Shown here: positions 62,568 to 64,000 of the stretch, one piece after another
Layout of the letters: every line of letters begins with the position of its first letter
How positions within the stretch are numbered: position 1 is the stretch's first letter
NCBI GenBank assembly: GCA_963556145.1
Contig: OY744471.1
Coordinates: forward strand, 4,395,590-4,459,589
Source: Hygrocybe punicea
Lineage: Eukaryota; Basidiomycota; Agaricomycetes; Agaricales; Hygrophoraceae
Length of the DNA: 64,000 nt
Direction of reading: 5' to 3'
Program-made: the position numbers and the translations under genes
Notes under the pieces: generated by a model
What the model was told of the DNA's origin: nothing
Databases searched by the model: none
The model's input: only the letters and a program-made list of their open reading frames with translations

Positions 62568-63897
62568 ATGCTGACACTAAATGGCTCATACGCACAGCTG
62601 TTCCTCCTGCTATGGCCCAAGGGGCTGTGAAAAGATGACAAGAAGCAGCAAAAGCCAAATGGAAGGCCGTCCAGGAAGCAAAAGCAGCAGTGAATCCCCA
62701 AACTGTCACCCCTGCTCCCTCTGCTGATGAAGCACCTTGGGTATCAGCTGTAACTGATCCTAACAAAAAGGGGTGCACTGACAGAGTAACCATGTCAACT
62801 TGAACCCGTTCAACTCATTCTGCTTCCACAAATGGTTCCAATCCTGCAAGAACCGGCACCTTCTTGAAATCAGCCGCATCGACATTCAGTTCCGATGCAG
62901 ATGACTCTGCTGCATCACAGCCATCATCTGACAACCAGAAACTCACCTCAGCTCGGCCAACTTGTGCAGCTATGAACCCAGTCAGGGCCTTATTCCATCG
63001 CATGGCAGTAGACCTCCTCAACGAGCAAACTGGGGATGAACACGAATCTGATGTGGGAGAAAACACAGCTGAAAAGGAGGAGGAGGAACTGGAGTACACA
63101 GACAGGGAAATATATTCTGAGGAGGTCGAGGTGGTTGAAGAGGCACTGAAGGAGCCAGCCCGCAAAAAAGCCGTTGCCAAGACAAAGAAAAAGGCTCCGC
63201 CAACTACCCTGTCTAAGGATAGTGACAGCGATCTCATGGATTGTGATTATATCTGCTCATGAATGTTTTGTCATTGCTCATTCTGTGCCAGACTCGTTTA
63301 CATACACCATTGAGGTAAACAACAGAACAACACAGACGCAGTTAATTGAGATGTTGAATTCAACGACTACATGGTTCGGACTTCAGCAAAAATTGGCTGA
63401 AATGTTCAATATATACCCTACGTCTCTCCATGCTCAGTATCATTTCAGCACAGACAACAAACAGTCCCTCCCACTTGACCTTACCTCACAAGTTCATCTC
63501 AATACCATGATTTCACTTCTTCAGCCACTTGTGGTTCCACCAATCCTTGCCAATGGCCATCGTTCAACTCGTCAAATGAAACCTGTTGTGGTTCAAATTT
63601 TCAATAAACATTTCAATGAAGAGCAGCGGTACAGGAAAGTCAGTTGGGAAGCCAGTGGTCATTGATCAGGATAGGCCGAAAACAGATGCAGACCATTATC
63701 ATGAACAGAAAGTGCAAGTGCGTACCCAAATTATTAACACCTTCCAGTGCGATGTCCATAGCCTTCCTGGAAAGCCTGTTCCATGCTACAATGATCCCCA
63801 CATGGGCCTCTGTTATCCAATCACAGAGCAGAACCTCAATTTATGGGTGACATTGCATGTAAGATTATTCTTTTTACATGCCATTTGCAAGCCAATT
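62568..63897 (+). pseudogene. Third passenger-gene paralog, with two TGA stops, beginning part
   Basis: One plus-strand frame runs from about 62568 to 63235, broken only by TGA at 62636-62638 and 62801-62803; both could derive from CGA by CpG decay. An ATG lies at 62792. An acidic stretch (EKEEEELEYTDREIY) is followed by a 49-nt GT-AG intron (about 63247-63295). The next exon, SFTYTIEVNNRTTQ with WFGLQQKLAEMFN, looks ubiquitin/PB1-like. A later exon has CDVHSLPGKPVPC and ends LNLWVTLH before the same GTAAGATT donor used in the transposon b copy. The SAM-like end would be right of the window. Confidence 0.55.
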
Positions 63898-64000
63898 TAG
63901 TAATTCTGCACAGCTAAGGCAACCGAATCAATGTCCAGTTAATAAAGTCCCTCTGGAACTTAATATCTATGCCAATGGTCCCCGCACAAGGGCCCCAGCT

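Overview
The window looks like chromosomal DNA of a mushroom-forming basidiomycete (Agaricomycetes). The reasons are many 45-60 nt GT-AG introns, several protein families I know from agaricomycete genomes (a DUF6698-like protein, an HNH_2-like nuclease, a BED-finger hAT transposase), and an almost unbroken mosaic of nested transposable elements. No bacterial operons, rRNA, tRNA or CRISPR arrays were seen. All domain and family names are by eye and from memory; no database search was possible.

Layout. 1-11981: a Ty3/gypsy retrotransposon on the minus strand (Gypsy-1). It has a gag-protease ORF of 1993 codons and an RT-RNaseH-integrase ORF of 1482 codons that ends in an ASCH/PUA-like domain. 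Its 3' LTR lies left of the window. 11982-15832: hAT-type repeat ends and microsatellites. 15833-21626: a decayed Ty3/gypsy copy (Gypsy-3), split by a young LTR element with two identical 158-bp LTRs (16330-18260, minus strand). 22559-31240: a DUF6698-like gene, small or broken genes, a 3.55-kb inverted-repeat element and an HNH-nuclease-like gene.

31595-47131: a nest built on an old foldback element, with one Tc1/mariner-like transposon inserted in each arm. Transposon a (31903-34879) is compact and complete: 97-bp TIRs, TA target duplication, a spliced transposase and a convergent spliced passenger gene. Transposon b (36557-46867) shares the CAGCTGATT terminus and the passenger/transposase pair but has about 1.55-kb TIRs. 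It is broken by two non-autonomous hAT insertions, one in the passenger gene and one in the transposase. A third passenger paralog starts near 62568.

47173-50600: a complete autonomous hAT transposon with a perfect 8-bp target duplication. 50650-51854: a dead Tc1/mariner-like transposase. 52454-62152: a young complete Ty3/gypsy element (Gypsy-2) with near-identical LTRs. It carries an antisense four-exon gene with a six-cysteine cluster between integrase and the 3' LTR, an internal copy of its polypurine tract, and inactivating changes in RT and integrase. It is inserted in a small host gene whose frame reads through if one copy of the 4-bp target duplication is removed.

How the parts fit: almost every gene belongs to a mobile element or has been hit by one. 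The most unusual items are the ASCH-like tail on a retrotransposon polyprotein, the transposase-plus-passenger transposons, and the antisense spliced gene inside Gypsy-2.
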